Positions 43,741-53,089 of a DNA stretch of 64,000 nt are shown here, piece after piece (position 1 is the first letter of the stretch; each line of letters begins with the position of its first letter). The stretch spans positions 32,476,853 through 32,540,852 of the forward strand of contig OX387183.1 of assembly GCA_947561395.2 (NCBI GenBank). Reading direction: 5' to 3'. The notes beneath the pieces were generated by a model that was not told the origin of the DNA, made no database searches, and worked only from the letters and a program-made list of their open reading frames with translations. Position numbers and translations under genes: made by a program. The DNA is from Buxus sempervirens. Taxonomy: Eukaryota > Streptophyta > Magnoliopsida > Buxales > Buxaceae.

Positions 43741-43882
43741 ATCAAAACAAAAAAAAAGAAATAAAAAAAAACAAAAAAATCAAAAAAACAAAAACAAAAA
43801 ATTCTGGATTGGTGTTCACCTAACCTACTGGTTTACATATATAGGGGTGTGACTCAAGTTAAATGGAAGCTAACATGTTCTA

Positions 43883-43900
43883 TTCATTTTTTTTCATCAG
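43883..43900 (+). other. Candidate splice acceptor before gag
   Basis: A pyrimidine tract followed by TTTTTTCATCAG, with the AG at 43899-43900. A second weaker acceptor (TTATTTGCAG) ends at 43931. From 43901 the first ATG is the gag start at 43967. It pairs naturally with the LTR donor at 38975. Confidence 0.55.
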
Positions 43901-43966
43901 GTACATTTAACCCAGGTGCACTTATTTGCAGTCATTGCTCCCGTGACCAGATCCAAAGCAAAAGCT

Positions 43967-44851
43967 ATGAACACTGAAGAGAACCAAGCCCAAGCAACAG
44001 TCCCCGCTCAGGACTTTACTCAGCTGCAGGAGCAAGTGGCCGGTCTGGCCAAGATGCTGGGAGACTTACTGGCGGCTCAAGCCCAGCAGGCCCAAGCCCA
44101 GAACCAGGCATCTACTTCTCATCCGGCACCGCCACCTCAGGCCTATATTCCGCCTCCGGCTCAGCCCATGCCTGAGCCCATTTCTGAACCAGTCCCTGAA
44201 CCCATTCTGATCAGGGAAAATATGGCGGAGTCTGAGAAAGAGCTGGAAAAAGAAAAGGCGAGGGATGATATGGAAAAGAAAATGCTGCTCAGGATAGAGA
44301 GGATCCAGGCGGAGTTGAAGGAAGTGAAGGGGGGAGGCAGCCATGCAGGCACCACCTTCGAGGACCTATGCATGTACCCGGACGTCTGTCTACCGGCTAA
44401 GTTCAGGTGCCCAGACTTCGATAAATTTGATGGCACGGGCTGCCCATTAAGCCATCTGAAACTATACTGCGGGGCCCTGTGCCAGTTTGGCCGGGACGAT
44501 GGAATACTGATCCAGCTCTTCCAGAGGAGTCTGACCGGGTCAGCCCTTCGGTGGTTCGCTACAGTGGACCATGGAAGGATCAGGAGGTGGAAGGACCTAG
44601 CAGACGCTTTCTTGGACCAATACAAGTTCAACTCTGAGATCGTGCCGGACCGGTACAACATGATGAGGATGACAAAGGGGAAAGATGAACCGGTACGGCA
44701 GTACGCCAAGAGATGGAGAGAGGCCGCCTCCCAGGTCAGGCCACCTATGCAAGAGCCGGAGATGATCTCCACATTTATGGGCACACTGGGGCAGCCCTTT
44801 TACAACCATCTGGTGGGTCAGATCACCACCAACTTTGCAGCCCTGGTATAG
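43967..44851 (+). CDS. Gag (capsid part) of the young Tat element, ending at an in-frame TAG
   Basis: 294 codons from the ATG at 43967, which is the first ATG after the acceptor at 43900. An upstream GTG at 43916 in the same frame is an unlikely start. Residues about 5-100 are Ala/Gln/Pro-rich and then highly charged (E/K-rich, probably coiled). Residues about 125-290 are the Retrotrans_gag capsid region (F-D-K-F-D-G-T-G, L-K-L-Y-C, L-F-Q-R-S-L-T-G-S-A-L-R-W-F, W-K-D-L-A-D-A-F). The TAG at 44849-44851 is followed in the same frame by 29 open codons and then the next annotated ORF, so gag and protease were one frame. Gag assembles the particle that packages element RNA. Confidence 0.9.
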   Translation: MNTEENQAQATVPAQDFTQLQEQVAGLAKMLGDLLAAQAQQAQAQNQASTSHPAPPPQAYIPPPAQPMPEPISEPVPEPILIRENMAESEKELEKEKARDDMEKKMLLRIERIQAELKEVKGGGSHAGTTFEDLCMYPDVCLPAKFRCPDFDKFDGTGCPLSHLKLYCGALCQFGRDDGILIQLFQRSLTGSALRWFATVDHGRIRRWKDLADAFLDQYKFNSEIVPDRYNMMRMTKGKDEPVRQYAKRWREAASQVRPPMQEPEMISTFMGTLGQPFYNHLVGQITTNFAALV

Positions 44852-44938
44852 GTAGCGGACTGGATAGAGGAAGGGGTCAGGTCAGGACGGCTGATAGACT
44901 ACTCTACTCTAACTGGGCAGTCTGATTCCTCTGCCTCC

Positions 44939-47677
44939 ATGGCCCAGAAGAAAGGGGCCGGATTTAAAAAGACGGGGGCCCGAAAAGAAGGGGAGGTGAA
45001 CCTAGTCCAGGCTCCTCCAGCCAAGAAGCCACTTCATGTGAGCATCTCGGCACCCCAACAGGCCCAGCAGGCCCAGCAGTCGTACCAGACCCCGCTGAAT
45101 GTCAACTTCCCTCCCTCTGTGCCAGCTAACACAAGGAGGACTTTTTCTAAGGAGGAGCGGGATGCCTGGTTCGCAGCAAGAAAGAACCGGGTTTTCACCC
45201 CTCTACCAATATCTCTTTCCCAACTATTGCCAACCCTGCTAAAGGGTGAATACTTGACTCTGAAAGAGCCCAACCCGAATGCCACCAGGGGGAGAAATTT
45301 TGACACGTCAGTCACTTGTGATTTCCACATGGGTGCACCGGGGCATTCTACTGATAACTGCTGGGTATTGAAGCATGCGGTCCAAGACCTGTTGGACCAG
45401 AAGGCTTTGGTCTTTAACACTGCTGCACCCGCCCCGTCGGGAAATGATATTGGGCAGAACCCTCTGCCGTACCACAATGGGGCAGGCCCATCCAACGCCA
45501 TCACTGCCATATCCACCACCAGAAGGGCCTTTGACCCATCACAGCTTATAGCACCAGTAGGGACCACTGTCCAGGTCCATTTTTTCCCAGAGGAGGACGA
45601 AGAGGAGATCAACATGGTCTCCCAAAAAAATAATAATCTTGCTGCTGAGGACATAAGTTCCTCTCTAAACCGGGTCTCTTCACTCATGGCCCAAATAAAT
45701 ACTGCAAGGCCCCCATTGGTCTTCAATTGCAGTCCACCCACTTATTCACCATCCAAGCCGTCTAAGGCTCCACTGGTCATCAATCTTGACCCCACCACTG
45801 CTTCCATCACTTCTTCTGTCCCCACCAAATCCAAACTTCAACCCCTGGTTGTAAATGTGCAGCCAGCCCATACTATCCCTAAACCGGCCCATACATCCCG
45901 GTCCAGACTCCAGCCACTAGTGGTTGACATCCCTAAATTAGCCTATTCTGAGGCCGCTGTACCATGGAATTACAGCGAGGGAATCACGGCTACGGTTCCA
46001 ATGGTCAAGGACCAGAACCAGGAGGAGGTGAACCTCATGACGAGGTCGGGGAGATGTGTAGGGGGTGAAGAGAAAGAAAAGGAGACAGAAGCAGAAAAAG
46101 AAAAAATAGAAAAAGAAAATGAAAAAAGAAAACAGAAAGGAAAAAATAAAGTGGGAGAAGACACCCCCCAGGGTGCAGAAAATGAGGCAGCCGACCTCAT
46201 AAAAATAATAAAAAAGAGTGAATTTAATCTTGTGGATCAGCTGAACAAGGTCCCGGCCCAGATTTCAATACTGGGCCTTTTGCTGAATTCTGAAAAGCAC
46301 AGGGATGCATTGTTAAGTGTGCTACAGAGTGCACACGTATCCCAGACTATTGATCCGGACCAGCTTGGTAAAATGGTTGGTCAAATCTTGTCACATAATG
46401 TGATAAGTTTCTCAGAGGGTGAGATCAGCCCAGGTGGGTGTTATCATGTTGACCCTTTGCACATCACTGTGCTTTGTAAGGGCTGCATGGTTGCACGGGT
46501 TTTAATTGACAACGGGTCGGCGTTAAACGTTTGCCCGTTAATCACTTTTACCAAGCTGGGTCTGGACCAGTCAAGGATCAAAAGAAATGGGCGGATAGTG
46601 AGGGTTTTTGATAGCTCCAAGACCCACTCCCTAGGGGAGATTGAACTGCCGGTCACAATTGGGTCGAATATCTTTAACATCACATTTGAGGTGATGGATA
46701 TACCCGCAGCCTTCAATCTGCTCCTAGGAAGGCCGTGGATACACTCGGCTAGGGCAATACCATCCACGCTCCACCAAAGGGTGAAATATGTAAGAGGGCA
46801 AAGGGTGATAACAGTCCTAGCCGAAAACTTGGTGCCGCCCATCGTGTCACCTGATGTACCATTAATCAATGTGGACTTGACTGTCGACAAGATTGCATTC
46901 CACTCATTCCAATTTGAGGCGGTCAATTTCATACCTGGGGGGTGTGAGAAAAAGAAAGAAAAGGGGACCACTGCAGAAAGGATGGTCAAGAAAGTGATGG
47001 AGAAATACCACTTTCACCCAGGGAAAGGCCTGGGGATCAATCTGCAGGGGATGGTGGAGCCAATCACGGCTAAGAAACTGATCCCCAAGGTAGGGTTGGG
47101 CTTCAAGCCCAGAGGCTGGAGAAGAATGAAATATGAAGAAGGGGAGAGCAGAAGCAAAGGAAAACTCCCTCATTTAAGGGAAAGTTTTCCTAAACCCTCC
47201 TATATAATCCAAATTTCTCCTCCTATGGACCAATCAAAACCTCCCTACTACAATGTCAACCCATTTCAAAAGCCTTCTGTTTCGGCCCTACAACCCTATA
47301 ACCCATCTCCAATACTGGGAGCCATGGATGGGCCTGGACCACAGCCCGAGCAGCAGGTGGACTTTTCTGAAGATGCTGGTGCATTCTTCGCCATGACTGA
47401 AGGCGAAAAGACAAGGGCAGACATGGAACTGCCGTTTATTGACTGGGCCGCAGTAAAGGTTCCAGACAAGGTCATTTCTGGATTGGGCCCCGTAGCAGAA
47501 AAGGGCAGTACCCACCCGGTGATGATGGCATCGGATGCTGGGCTTGAGGAGCAGGCTTTCCCTATTTCCCCTGCTCCCCAAAATTTTGTACTGAACAATT
47601 GGGAGGAAACTCCCCTTACCTTTGAAGCAGCGTTAGTTCGGCAAACTGACGCGGCTTCCAAAAAAAAACTCCAATAG
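44939..47677 (+). CDS. Gag C-terminus, aspartic protease and G-patch-like domain
   Basis: 912 codons from the ATG at 44939; the frame is open from 44852 and continues gag. Near residue 125 (about 45320-45360) lies a C-x2-H-x5-H-x4-C knuckle, a variant of the retroviral nucleocapsid zinc knuckle. A long low-complexity linker follows, including an E/K-rich stretch at about 46060-46150. The retropepsin-type protease has its catalytic D-N-G-S at D524 (46508) and L-L-G-R-P-W about 75 residues later. At about residues 675-725 a G-patch-like domain follows (G-K-G-L-G, L-Q-G, P-I, G-L-G-F). The protease would cut the Gag-Pol polyprotein. The frame ends at TAG 47675-47677, just after an A9 tract. Pol lies in the -1 frame. 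Confidence 0.85.
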   Translation: MAQKKGAGFKKTGARKEGEVNLVQAPPAKKPLHVSISAPQQAQQAQQSYQTPLNVNFPPSVPANTRRTFSKEERDAWFAARKNRVFTPLPISLSQLLPTLLKGEYLTLKEPNPNATRGRNFDTSVTCDFHMGAPGHSTDNCWVLKHAVQDLLDQKALVFNTAAPAPSGNDIGQNPLPYHNGAGPSNAITAISTTRRAFDPSQLIAPVGTTVQVHFFPEEDEEEINMVSQKNNNLAAEDISSSLNRVSSLMAQINTARPPLVFNCSPPTYSPSKPSKAPLVINLDPTTASITSSVPTKSKLQPLVVNVQPAHTIPKPAHTSRSRLQPLVVDIPKLAYSEAAVPWNYSEGITATVPMVKDQNQEEVNLMTRSGRCVGGEEKEKETEAEKEKIEKENEKRKQKGKNKVGEDTPQGAENEAADLIKIIKKSEFNLVDQLNKVPAQISILGLLLNSEKHRDALLSVLQSAHVSQTIDPDQLGKMVGQILSHNVISFSEGEISPGGCYHVDPLHITVLCKGCMVARVLIDNGSALNVCPLITFTKLGLDQSRIKRNGRIVRVFDSSKTHSLGEIELPVTIGSNIFNITFEVMDIPAAFNLLLGRPWIHSARAIPSTLHQRVKYVRGQRVITVLAENLVPPIVSPDVPLINVDLTVDKIAFHSFQFEAVNFIPGGCEKKKEKGTTAERMVKKVMEKYHFHPGKGLGINLQGMVEPITAKKLIPKVGLGFKPRGWRRMKYEEGESRSKGKLPHLRESFPKPSYIIQISPPMDQSKPPYYNVNPFQKPSVSALQPYNPSPILGAMDGPGPQPEQQVDFSEDAGAFFAMTEGEKTRADMELPFIDWAAVKVPDKVISGLGPVAEKGSTHPVMMASDAGLEEQAFPISPAPQNFVLNNWEETPLTFEAALVRQTDAASKKKLQ
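47650..47677 (+). promoter_or_regulatory. Candidate -1 frameshift window between gag-pro and pol
   Basis: The pol frame opens at 47650 (after a TGA at 47647-47649) and the gag-pro frame closes at 47675-47677, leaving a 28-nt overlap. In it lies A9 (47660-47668), read AAA AAA AAA in the gag-pro frame. A one-base backward slip there leads into the pol frame. I looked for no downstream structure in detail. Confidence 0.5.
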
Positions 47678-50600
47678 TGGAATGCCATTTCCCTGAAGGT
47701 TCTAATGGGCCTTCGTCTTCAGGGGAATTATGTTTAGAAGGCCCACAAAAAACCCAAAAAGATTTTTCTATTTTTTCTAGGAAATTTAAATTTTTCAAAA
47801 AGGTCCAAACCACTTATGAGCCATATAGTCAAACCGAATTGGACCAGGCTAAATATGACTTCGACCTTGAGCTCGACTTTGATCTCATGGGGGTCGAAGA
47901 AGAGACCGAGGTCGAAGAAGAAGACTTTCCAAAAGAAATTGAATATCAATTGGAACGTCATGAAAAGGGGGTCCAACCTAATATTGAGGAGACCATATCC
48001 ATAAACCTTGGGACCAAAGATGACCCAAAAATTGTGAAAATCGGGTCATGCTTGTCTGATGTGCAGAAAAATGAAATGTCACAGTTCTTGACAGATTACA
48101 AGGATGTGTTTGCTTGGTCGTATCGGGACATGCCGGGGTTGGACACTGACATGGTGGTGCATAAGTTGCCGATTTTACCAGGGGTTAAGCCGATCAAGCA
48201 GAAGCTGAGAAGATTGAAGCCGGAATGGACCTTAAAGGTCAAGGACGAAGTGGTCAAACAATTTCAAGCCGGATTTTTGGCAGTCTCTACGTACCCAGAG
48301 TGGCTCGCAAACATAGTGCCAGTACCAAAGAAAGATGGGAAAGTCCGAATGTGCGTGGACTATAGAGACTTGAACAGGGCAAGCCCAAAGGACGATTTTC
48401 CGCTTCCACACATCGACATTCTGGTCGATAATACTGTGGTACATAGCCTGTTTTCCTTCATAGATGGCTTCTCGGGATATAATCAGATCAAGATGGCTAA
48501 GGAGGATCAAGAAAAAACGGCATTTATCACACCTTGGGGCACATTCCACTATACAGTCATGCCGTTTGGGCTTAAAAACGCTGGGGCAACATACCAGCGG
48601 GCCATGACTGCACTATTTCATGACATGATCCATAAGGAGATGGAGGTCTATGTGGACGATATGATTGCCAAATCATGCAAAGAGGAGGACCACTTGATCA
48701 ATCTGAAGAAAGTGTTTGATCGGCTCAGGAAGTACAGTCTACGGCTTAACCCGGCTAAGTGCGTCTTTGGGGCTACATCAGGGAAGCTACTTGGGTTTAT
48801 AGTGAGCCGAAGAGGAATTGAAATTGACCCGGCTAAAGCCAAGGCCATAATTGAAATGCCAGCACCCAGAACTGAGAAGGAGGTCAGGGGTTTTCTTGGA
48901 AGGATTCAATACATAAGCCGGTTCATAGCACAGCTCACTGCTATCTGTGAACCAATTTTCAAACTTTTGAGAAAAGATAACCCTACGGTCTGGAATGAGG
49001 ATTGCCAGCAGGCATTTGACACAATAAAGAGGTATTTGCTGAACCCACCTGTGCTAGTGCCACCAACTCCAGGAAGACCACTGATCCTGTACTTGTCAGT
49101 GTTGGAAACATCGATGGGATGTGTCTTGGGGCAGCATGATGAGACTGGTAGAAAAGAAAGGGCAATTTACTATCTGAGTAAAAAATTCACGGAATATGAA
49201 GCCAAATACTCACCATTGGAAAAGACTTGTTGTGCTCTAGTGTGGGCCACTCAGAGGCTAAGGCATTATTTCCTTAGTCACTCCACACTATTGATATCCC
49301 GGATGGACCCGCTGAAGTATTTATTTGAGAAACCGACACTAACTGGCAGAACAGCCAAGTGGCAACTACTACTGTCCGAGTTTGACCTCACATACATCAC
49401 CCAGAAGGCGATCAAGGGTCAAGCCATAGCTGATCACCTGGCTGCACATCCTTTGTCAGAATATCAACCCTTGAAGACCAACTTCCCAGATGAGGCAATT
49501 CTGTACACTGAAGAGGAGGACAGTGAGAGTTCTTGGCAGATGTTCTTCGATGGGGCCGCCAACATGAATGGGAACGGAATAGGGGCAGTCTTGGTTAAAC
49601 CAGATGGTTCACATATCCCAATTGCAGTAAAGCTGAGATTCCAGTGCACCAATAACATAGCAGAATATGAAGCATGCATAATTGGATTGCAAGCAGCCAT
49701 GGATCATGGAGTAGAGGAACTTGACGTATACGGGGATTCGAGTCTTATCATCTTCCAAACAACTGGTGAGTGGAAAACCAAGGATCACAAATTGATCCCC
49801 TATCACCAGTATTTGGAAGAAATAAGCACAAATTTCACTCGAATTTCCTTCAACTATATGCCAAGGGCCAAGAATCAGTTTGCGGATGCTCTAGCAACCT
49901 TGGCTTCAATGGTCAGCATATCAGAAGGAGTAGACATCAGACCGCTGGAAATTGAGGTTAGAGATGAACCGGCTTACTGTCTCGTTCTAGAGGGAGCACC
50001 AGAAGAAGAAGCACCATGGTTTCAAGACATCAAGAATTTCTTGAACAATCGGAGTCTGCCAGAAAATGCCACTGCTACTGAGAAGAGGACAATACAGAGA
50101 TTGGCTGGTCAGTTTCTGCTAAGTGGTGGACATGTGTACAAGAGGTCACATAACGACATTCTGCTAAGATGTGTTGCCAAGGCTGAATCGGAAAGGCTGA
50201 TTGAGACTGTACATGGAGGAGTCTGTGGGCCCCATATGAGTGGTCACATGCTGGCTAAGAAGATCCTGAGGCTGGGATACTACTGGACGACCATGGAGCA
50301 TGACTGCTGTATACATGTCAGGAGGTGCCATCAATGCCAAATCTATGCAAACAACAAGCATGCACCCCCAGGTGAGCTGCACAACATGACATCACCCTGG
50401 CCCTTCTCTATGTGGGGCATAGATGTTATTGGCATGATCTCCCCTAAGGCATCGAACGGGCACAGATTCATCCTGGTGGCGATTGACTATTTCACTAAGT
50501 GGGTGGAAGCAGCCTCATATGCAAACATCACTAGCAACCATGTTATTAAATTTTTGAAGCACAACATTATTTGTCGCTATGGACTGCCAAGTGCCATAGT

Positions 50601-51264
50601 ATCAGACAACGCTTCAAATATTAAGAACAAGGACATGAAGAAAATGTGTGAGCAGTTTCAGATCACCCACCACAAGTCAGCTCCGTACAGGCCAAAGATG
50701 AATGGGGCAGTAGAAGCAGCAAACAAAAACATAAAGAAAATCATTCAGAAGATGGTAGTGAGTTACAAAGATTGGCATGAAATGCTGCCACTTGCTCTAC
50801 ATGCCTACAGAACCTCGATCCGGACCTCAACTGGGGCAACCCCATACTCCCTAGTCTATGGGATGGAAGCAGTCTTGCCCGTGGAAGTAGAGATCCCCTC
50901 ACTCCGAGTGCTCATGGAAGCAGAGCTAGAAGAAGCCGAATGGGTCCAGTCGAGACATGATCAACTTAACCTGATAGAAGAAAAGCGGTTGAAAGCACTT
51001 TGCCATGGACAGTTGTACCAGAAGAGAATGGCCCGGGCTTACAATAAGAAAGTGAGACCCAGAACTTTCCAAGAAGGAAACTTAGTGCTAAAGAAAATTC
51101 TACCATTTTTGGAGGATCCTCGTGGTAAGTTCAAGCCCAATTGGGAAGGCCCATATGTCGTCAAGAAAGTACTGTCAGGGGGTGCACTCATCTTAGCAGA
51201 AATGGAGGGGTCAGATTTTCCTGAGCCCATTAACTCTGATGCGGTAAAAAGGTATTTTCCTTGA
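47677..51264 (+). CDS. Pol: RT, degenerate RNase H, archaeal-type RNase H, integrase
   Basis: 1195 codons; the frame is open from 47650 and no ATG start is needed if entered by frameshift. Reverse transcriptase about 150-420 with C-V-D-Y-R-D-L-N and Y-V-D-D (325-328). First RNase H about 465-600: the usual first (T-D-A-S) and third (T-D-H) acid blocks are replaced (L-Y-L-S-V-L-E-T; S-R-M-D-P), so it is probably inactive. Second RNase H about 618-745 keeps D625, E663, D687 and D737, the archaeal-type domain of the Tat lineage. Integrase: zinc site around H846/H853 with C884 and C887, then D916, D977 and E1013, a D-D-35-E core. A basic C-terminus follows; I see no chromodomain. It copies the RNA to DNA, removes RNA and inserts the product. 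No internal stop. Confidence 0.95.
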   Translation: MECHFPEGSNGPSSSGELCLEGPQKTQKDFSIFSRKFKFFKKVQTTYEPYSQTELDQAKYDFDLELDFDLMGVEEETEVEEEDFPKEIEYQLERHEKGVQPNIEETISINLGTKDDPKIVKIGSCLSDVQKNEMSQFLTDYKDVFAWSYRDMPGLDTDMVVHKLPILPGVKPIKQKLRRLKPEWTLKVKDEVVKQFQAGFLAVSTYPEWLANIVPVPKKDGKVRMCVDYRDLNRASPKDDFPLPHIDILVDNTVVHSLFSFIDGFSGYNQIKMAKEDQEKTAFITPWGTFHYTVMPFGLKNAGATYQRAMTALFHDMIHKEMEVYVDDMIAKSCKEEDHLINLKKVFDRLRKYSLRLNPAKCVFGATSGKLLGFIVSRRGIEIDPAKAKAIIEMPAPRTEKEVRGFLGRIQYISRFIAQLTAICEPIFKLLRKDNPTVWNEDCQQAFDTIKRYLLNPPVLVPPTPGRPLILYLSVLETSMGCVLGQHDETGRKERAIYYLSKKFTEYEAKYSPLEKTCCALVWATQRLRHYFLSHSTLLISRMDPLKYLFEKPTLTGRTAKWQLLLSEFDLTYITQKAIKGQAIADHLAAHPLSEYQPLKTNFPDEAILYTEEEDSESSWQMFFDGAANMNGNGIGAVLVKPDGSHIPIAVKLRFQCTNNIAEYEACIIGLQAAMDHGVEELDVYGDSSLIIFQTTGEWKTKDHKLIPYHQYLEEISTNFTRISFNYMPRAKNQFADALATLASMVSISEGVDIRPLEIEVRDEPAYCLVLEGAPEEEAPWFQDIKNFLNNRSLPENATATEKRTIQRLAGQFLLSGGHVYKRSHNDILLRCVAKAESERLIETVHGGVCGPHMSGHMLAKKILRLGYYWTTMEHDCCIHVRRCHQCQIYANNKHAPPGELHNMTSPWPFSMWGIDVIGMISPKASNGHRFILVAIDYFTKWVEAASYANITSNHVIKFLKHNIICRYGLPSAIVSDNASNIKNKDMKKMCEQFQITHHKSAPYRPKMNGAVEAANKNIKKIIQKMVVSYKDWHEMLPLALHAYRTSIRTSTGATPYSLVYGMEAVLPVEVEIPSLRVLMEAELEEAEWVQSRHDQLNLIEEKRLKALCHGQLYQKRMARAYNKKVRPRTFQEGNLVLKKILPFLEDPRGKFKPNWEGPYVVKKVLSGGALILAEMEGSDFPEPINSDAVKRYFP

Positions 51265-52207
51265 GTGAATATTTCTAGGAAATGATCCGAGGCCATTTTT
51301 CTTTATTTCCTTCAAAATTTCAATCCCTAGTCTAGCCAAGTTGAGCCGGTTCGTTTCTTTGATCAACCCAAACCGGATTTACAGTCAAATTGGGGCAAAA
51401 CAAATTGGGGCAAAGTAAGGAAAGAAAAAGGAAAAGAGAGGAAAAGCAATGGAAATGGCAAATGAAAGCCAAGTGTGAAAAAAAGAAAAATGCAACAAAT
51501 GCAGTTTGGGGGAAAAGGGTTAAATTCATCATGACTGTAAGTCCGGTCGACCTACTTCCACACTTGAAAATTTTTTTGGGCCTTTAAAACCCTTTCTTTC
51601 ATAAACTGAGCCTAGCCTTTATTTCGTCCTATTTTTAAGCCCTCGGTGATCTTAGCTTGTTCATTTAAATATCAGAGTAAGATGGGTGATGACGGAATTC
51701 AAAAGCCGGCCCTAGTGAAAACCGTAACTGGCGCTAGGGGCAATATTGGCAAAAAAAAAGGCTAAAAGAAAAAAAATAAGAAAAATGAAAGAAAATCAGA
51801 GGGTGAGTTGATCATGGAGATCTAAGCTTGAAGCAAAGTTGGCATGAGCAGAATGGGGCAGTTTTGGCAGTTGGGAATGACTCTAAAGGTCCTAAGGTGG
51901 ACGGTTCTGATCCCTCAGTAGTTTTTGGACTACCCTTTTCATTATTTAACCTGGTTCTAATTCCTTTAATTATAGGTGATTAAGTGCATGGACAAAATTT
52001 CAAAAATACAAAAAAAAATATAAAAAGGAAAAATTATACTTTGGCCAGTGATGAGAAATCAAATACTTTTCATAAAACCTTTGTTTTTACAAGCATCTGA
52101 GCATTCTGAGGCCAATAATATAAAAACTTTATTTTGAATTAAATCCTTTGTATTTCCACTATTGGAGTTCAATTTTGTACAAAGGTATGAAAAATGTGCA
52201 GGAAATA
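51265..52207 (+). other. 3' non-coding region between pol and the antisense ORF
   Basis: About 940 bp with no sense-strand gene. Short A-rich runs and a purine-rich part at 51410-51500. It may hold the 3' end and terminator region for the antisense transcript. Confidence 0.5.
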
Positions 52208-52210
52208 AAG

Positions 52211-53089
52211 CTAGTCTCCAAGCCGCTCCTCAAGCTCCCGAATCCCAGCTGCCTGAGCTGCAATGACTCCCGAAGCCCCCTCTGCAGCAGGATCACTCAG
52301 GAAGGAAATGACCTCATCTGAAAGGGCCTGCTGGATCCGCATACTCCTAAGGCTGGCCAAAGTATCCTGGTACTTCTGCCGGATCATACGGACCTCAAAG
52401 CAACGAGCCTGCCTTTGCTCCTCCAGCTTCTCTTCCACGGCAATGCGGCGTGAGATCTGCTCCTCAAGCTGCCTCTCCAGATAAGCGCCCTGTATCCTGA
52501 GTTCCTGGGCCTCCCGTACCCATATCTGCTGAAGCCGCTTATGAGAAGCCCGCTCAGACTCTAGAATGTCCTCATAGGTGGGAGCCAAGACTACAGGAGG
52601 ATCTTCGGGTACCGGGGCCTGAGTCTGTATCTGTTCCTTGATCCAGAAGAGATAATCCTTCACATAGGCTTCTGAGAAGACTGGACCATGCATGAAGCGG
52701 ACATAGGACCACTCCTTCATCAACCAGGCATTCAGCTTCATAGAAAGGGGCCCAAGACGATCCTCATATCCACATGGGATGATAATCCCCTGGGTCCCAC
52801 GGAACTGACGAAGGACCCGTAGAGGAAGATACAGCACTGCATGCTTTAGGCCCGCTAGGATCAGAAAGTTGCGGTCACGGAAGCTAATCACTGTCTCCGC
52901 ATTGGGCTGATAAGTGCCAGGCCATCTCACCTGGTCCTCCTGAAGTGAGCCCAAGAAAGTAAACCAGCCCTGTTTGCCCCCTGGAATATCGGGACACCCC
53001 CTGTTGCTCATCAAGAGGGGAACTTTTAGACTCGGGAAGAAGTGTCGATTGATCTCTTCAATCTGGCTCAAATGATCAAGTAGCCAAAG
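52211..53089 (-). CDS. Antisense ORF of the Tat element (plant-mobile-domain/DUF7745-like with coiled coil)
   Basis: About 293 codons on the minus strand, between pol and the 3' LTR. The N-terminal 150 residues (L-W-L-L-D-H-L, R-W-P, a V-L-R-Q-F-R-G-T-Q segment, W-L-M-K-E-W) resemble in layout the plant mobile/DUF7745-type domain carried by many plant retroelements. The rest (about 175-290) is a charged helical region likely to form a coiled coil. Extra ORFs, some antisense, are known in Tat elements (for example Grande); their role is unknown. There is no ATG at the 5' end: the frame runs back into a splice-acceptor sequence at 53090, so the first residues should lie in an upstream exon that I could not locate. 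Confidence 0.75.
   Translation of the reverse strand, partial: LWLLDHLSQIEEINRHFFPSLKVPLLMSNRGCPDIPGGKQGWFTFLGSLQEDQVRWPGTYQPNAETVISFRDRNFLILAGLKHAVLYLPLRVLRQFRGTQGIIIPCGYEDRLGPLSMKLNAWLMKEWSYVRFMHGPVFSEAYVKDYLFWIKEQIQTQAPVPEDPPVVLAPTYEDILESERASHKRLQQIWVREAQELRIQGAYLERQLEEQISRRIAVEEKLEEQRQARCFEVRMIRQKYQDTLASLRSMRIQQALSDEVISFLSDPAAEGASGVIAAQAAGIRELEERLGD

Noticed and set aside
42715..43823. Long frames of up to 184 codons on both strands in the leader
   Set aside because: They arise because 84 is a multiple of three and the unit lacks stops. No ATG context, and frames break in the short-unit block.
44161..44784. 207-codon minus-strand frame opposite gag
   Set aside because: Shadow of the GC-richer gag coding strand; no domain, and it overlaps conserved gag codons exactly.
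45034..45741. 235-codon minus-strand frame opposite gag-pro
   Set aside because: Same reason; no domain, no promoter, low complexity mirrors the sense strand.
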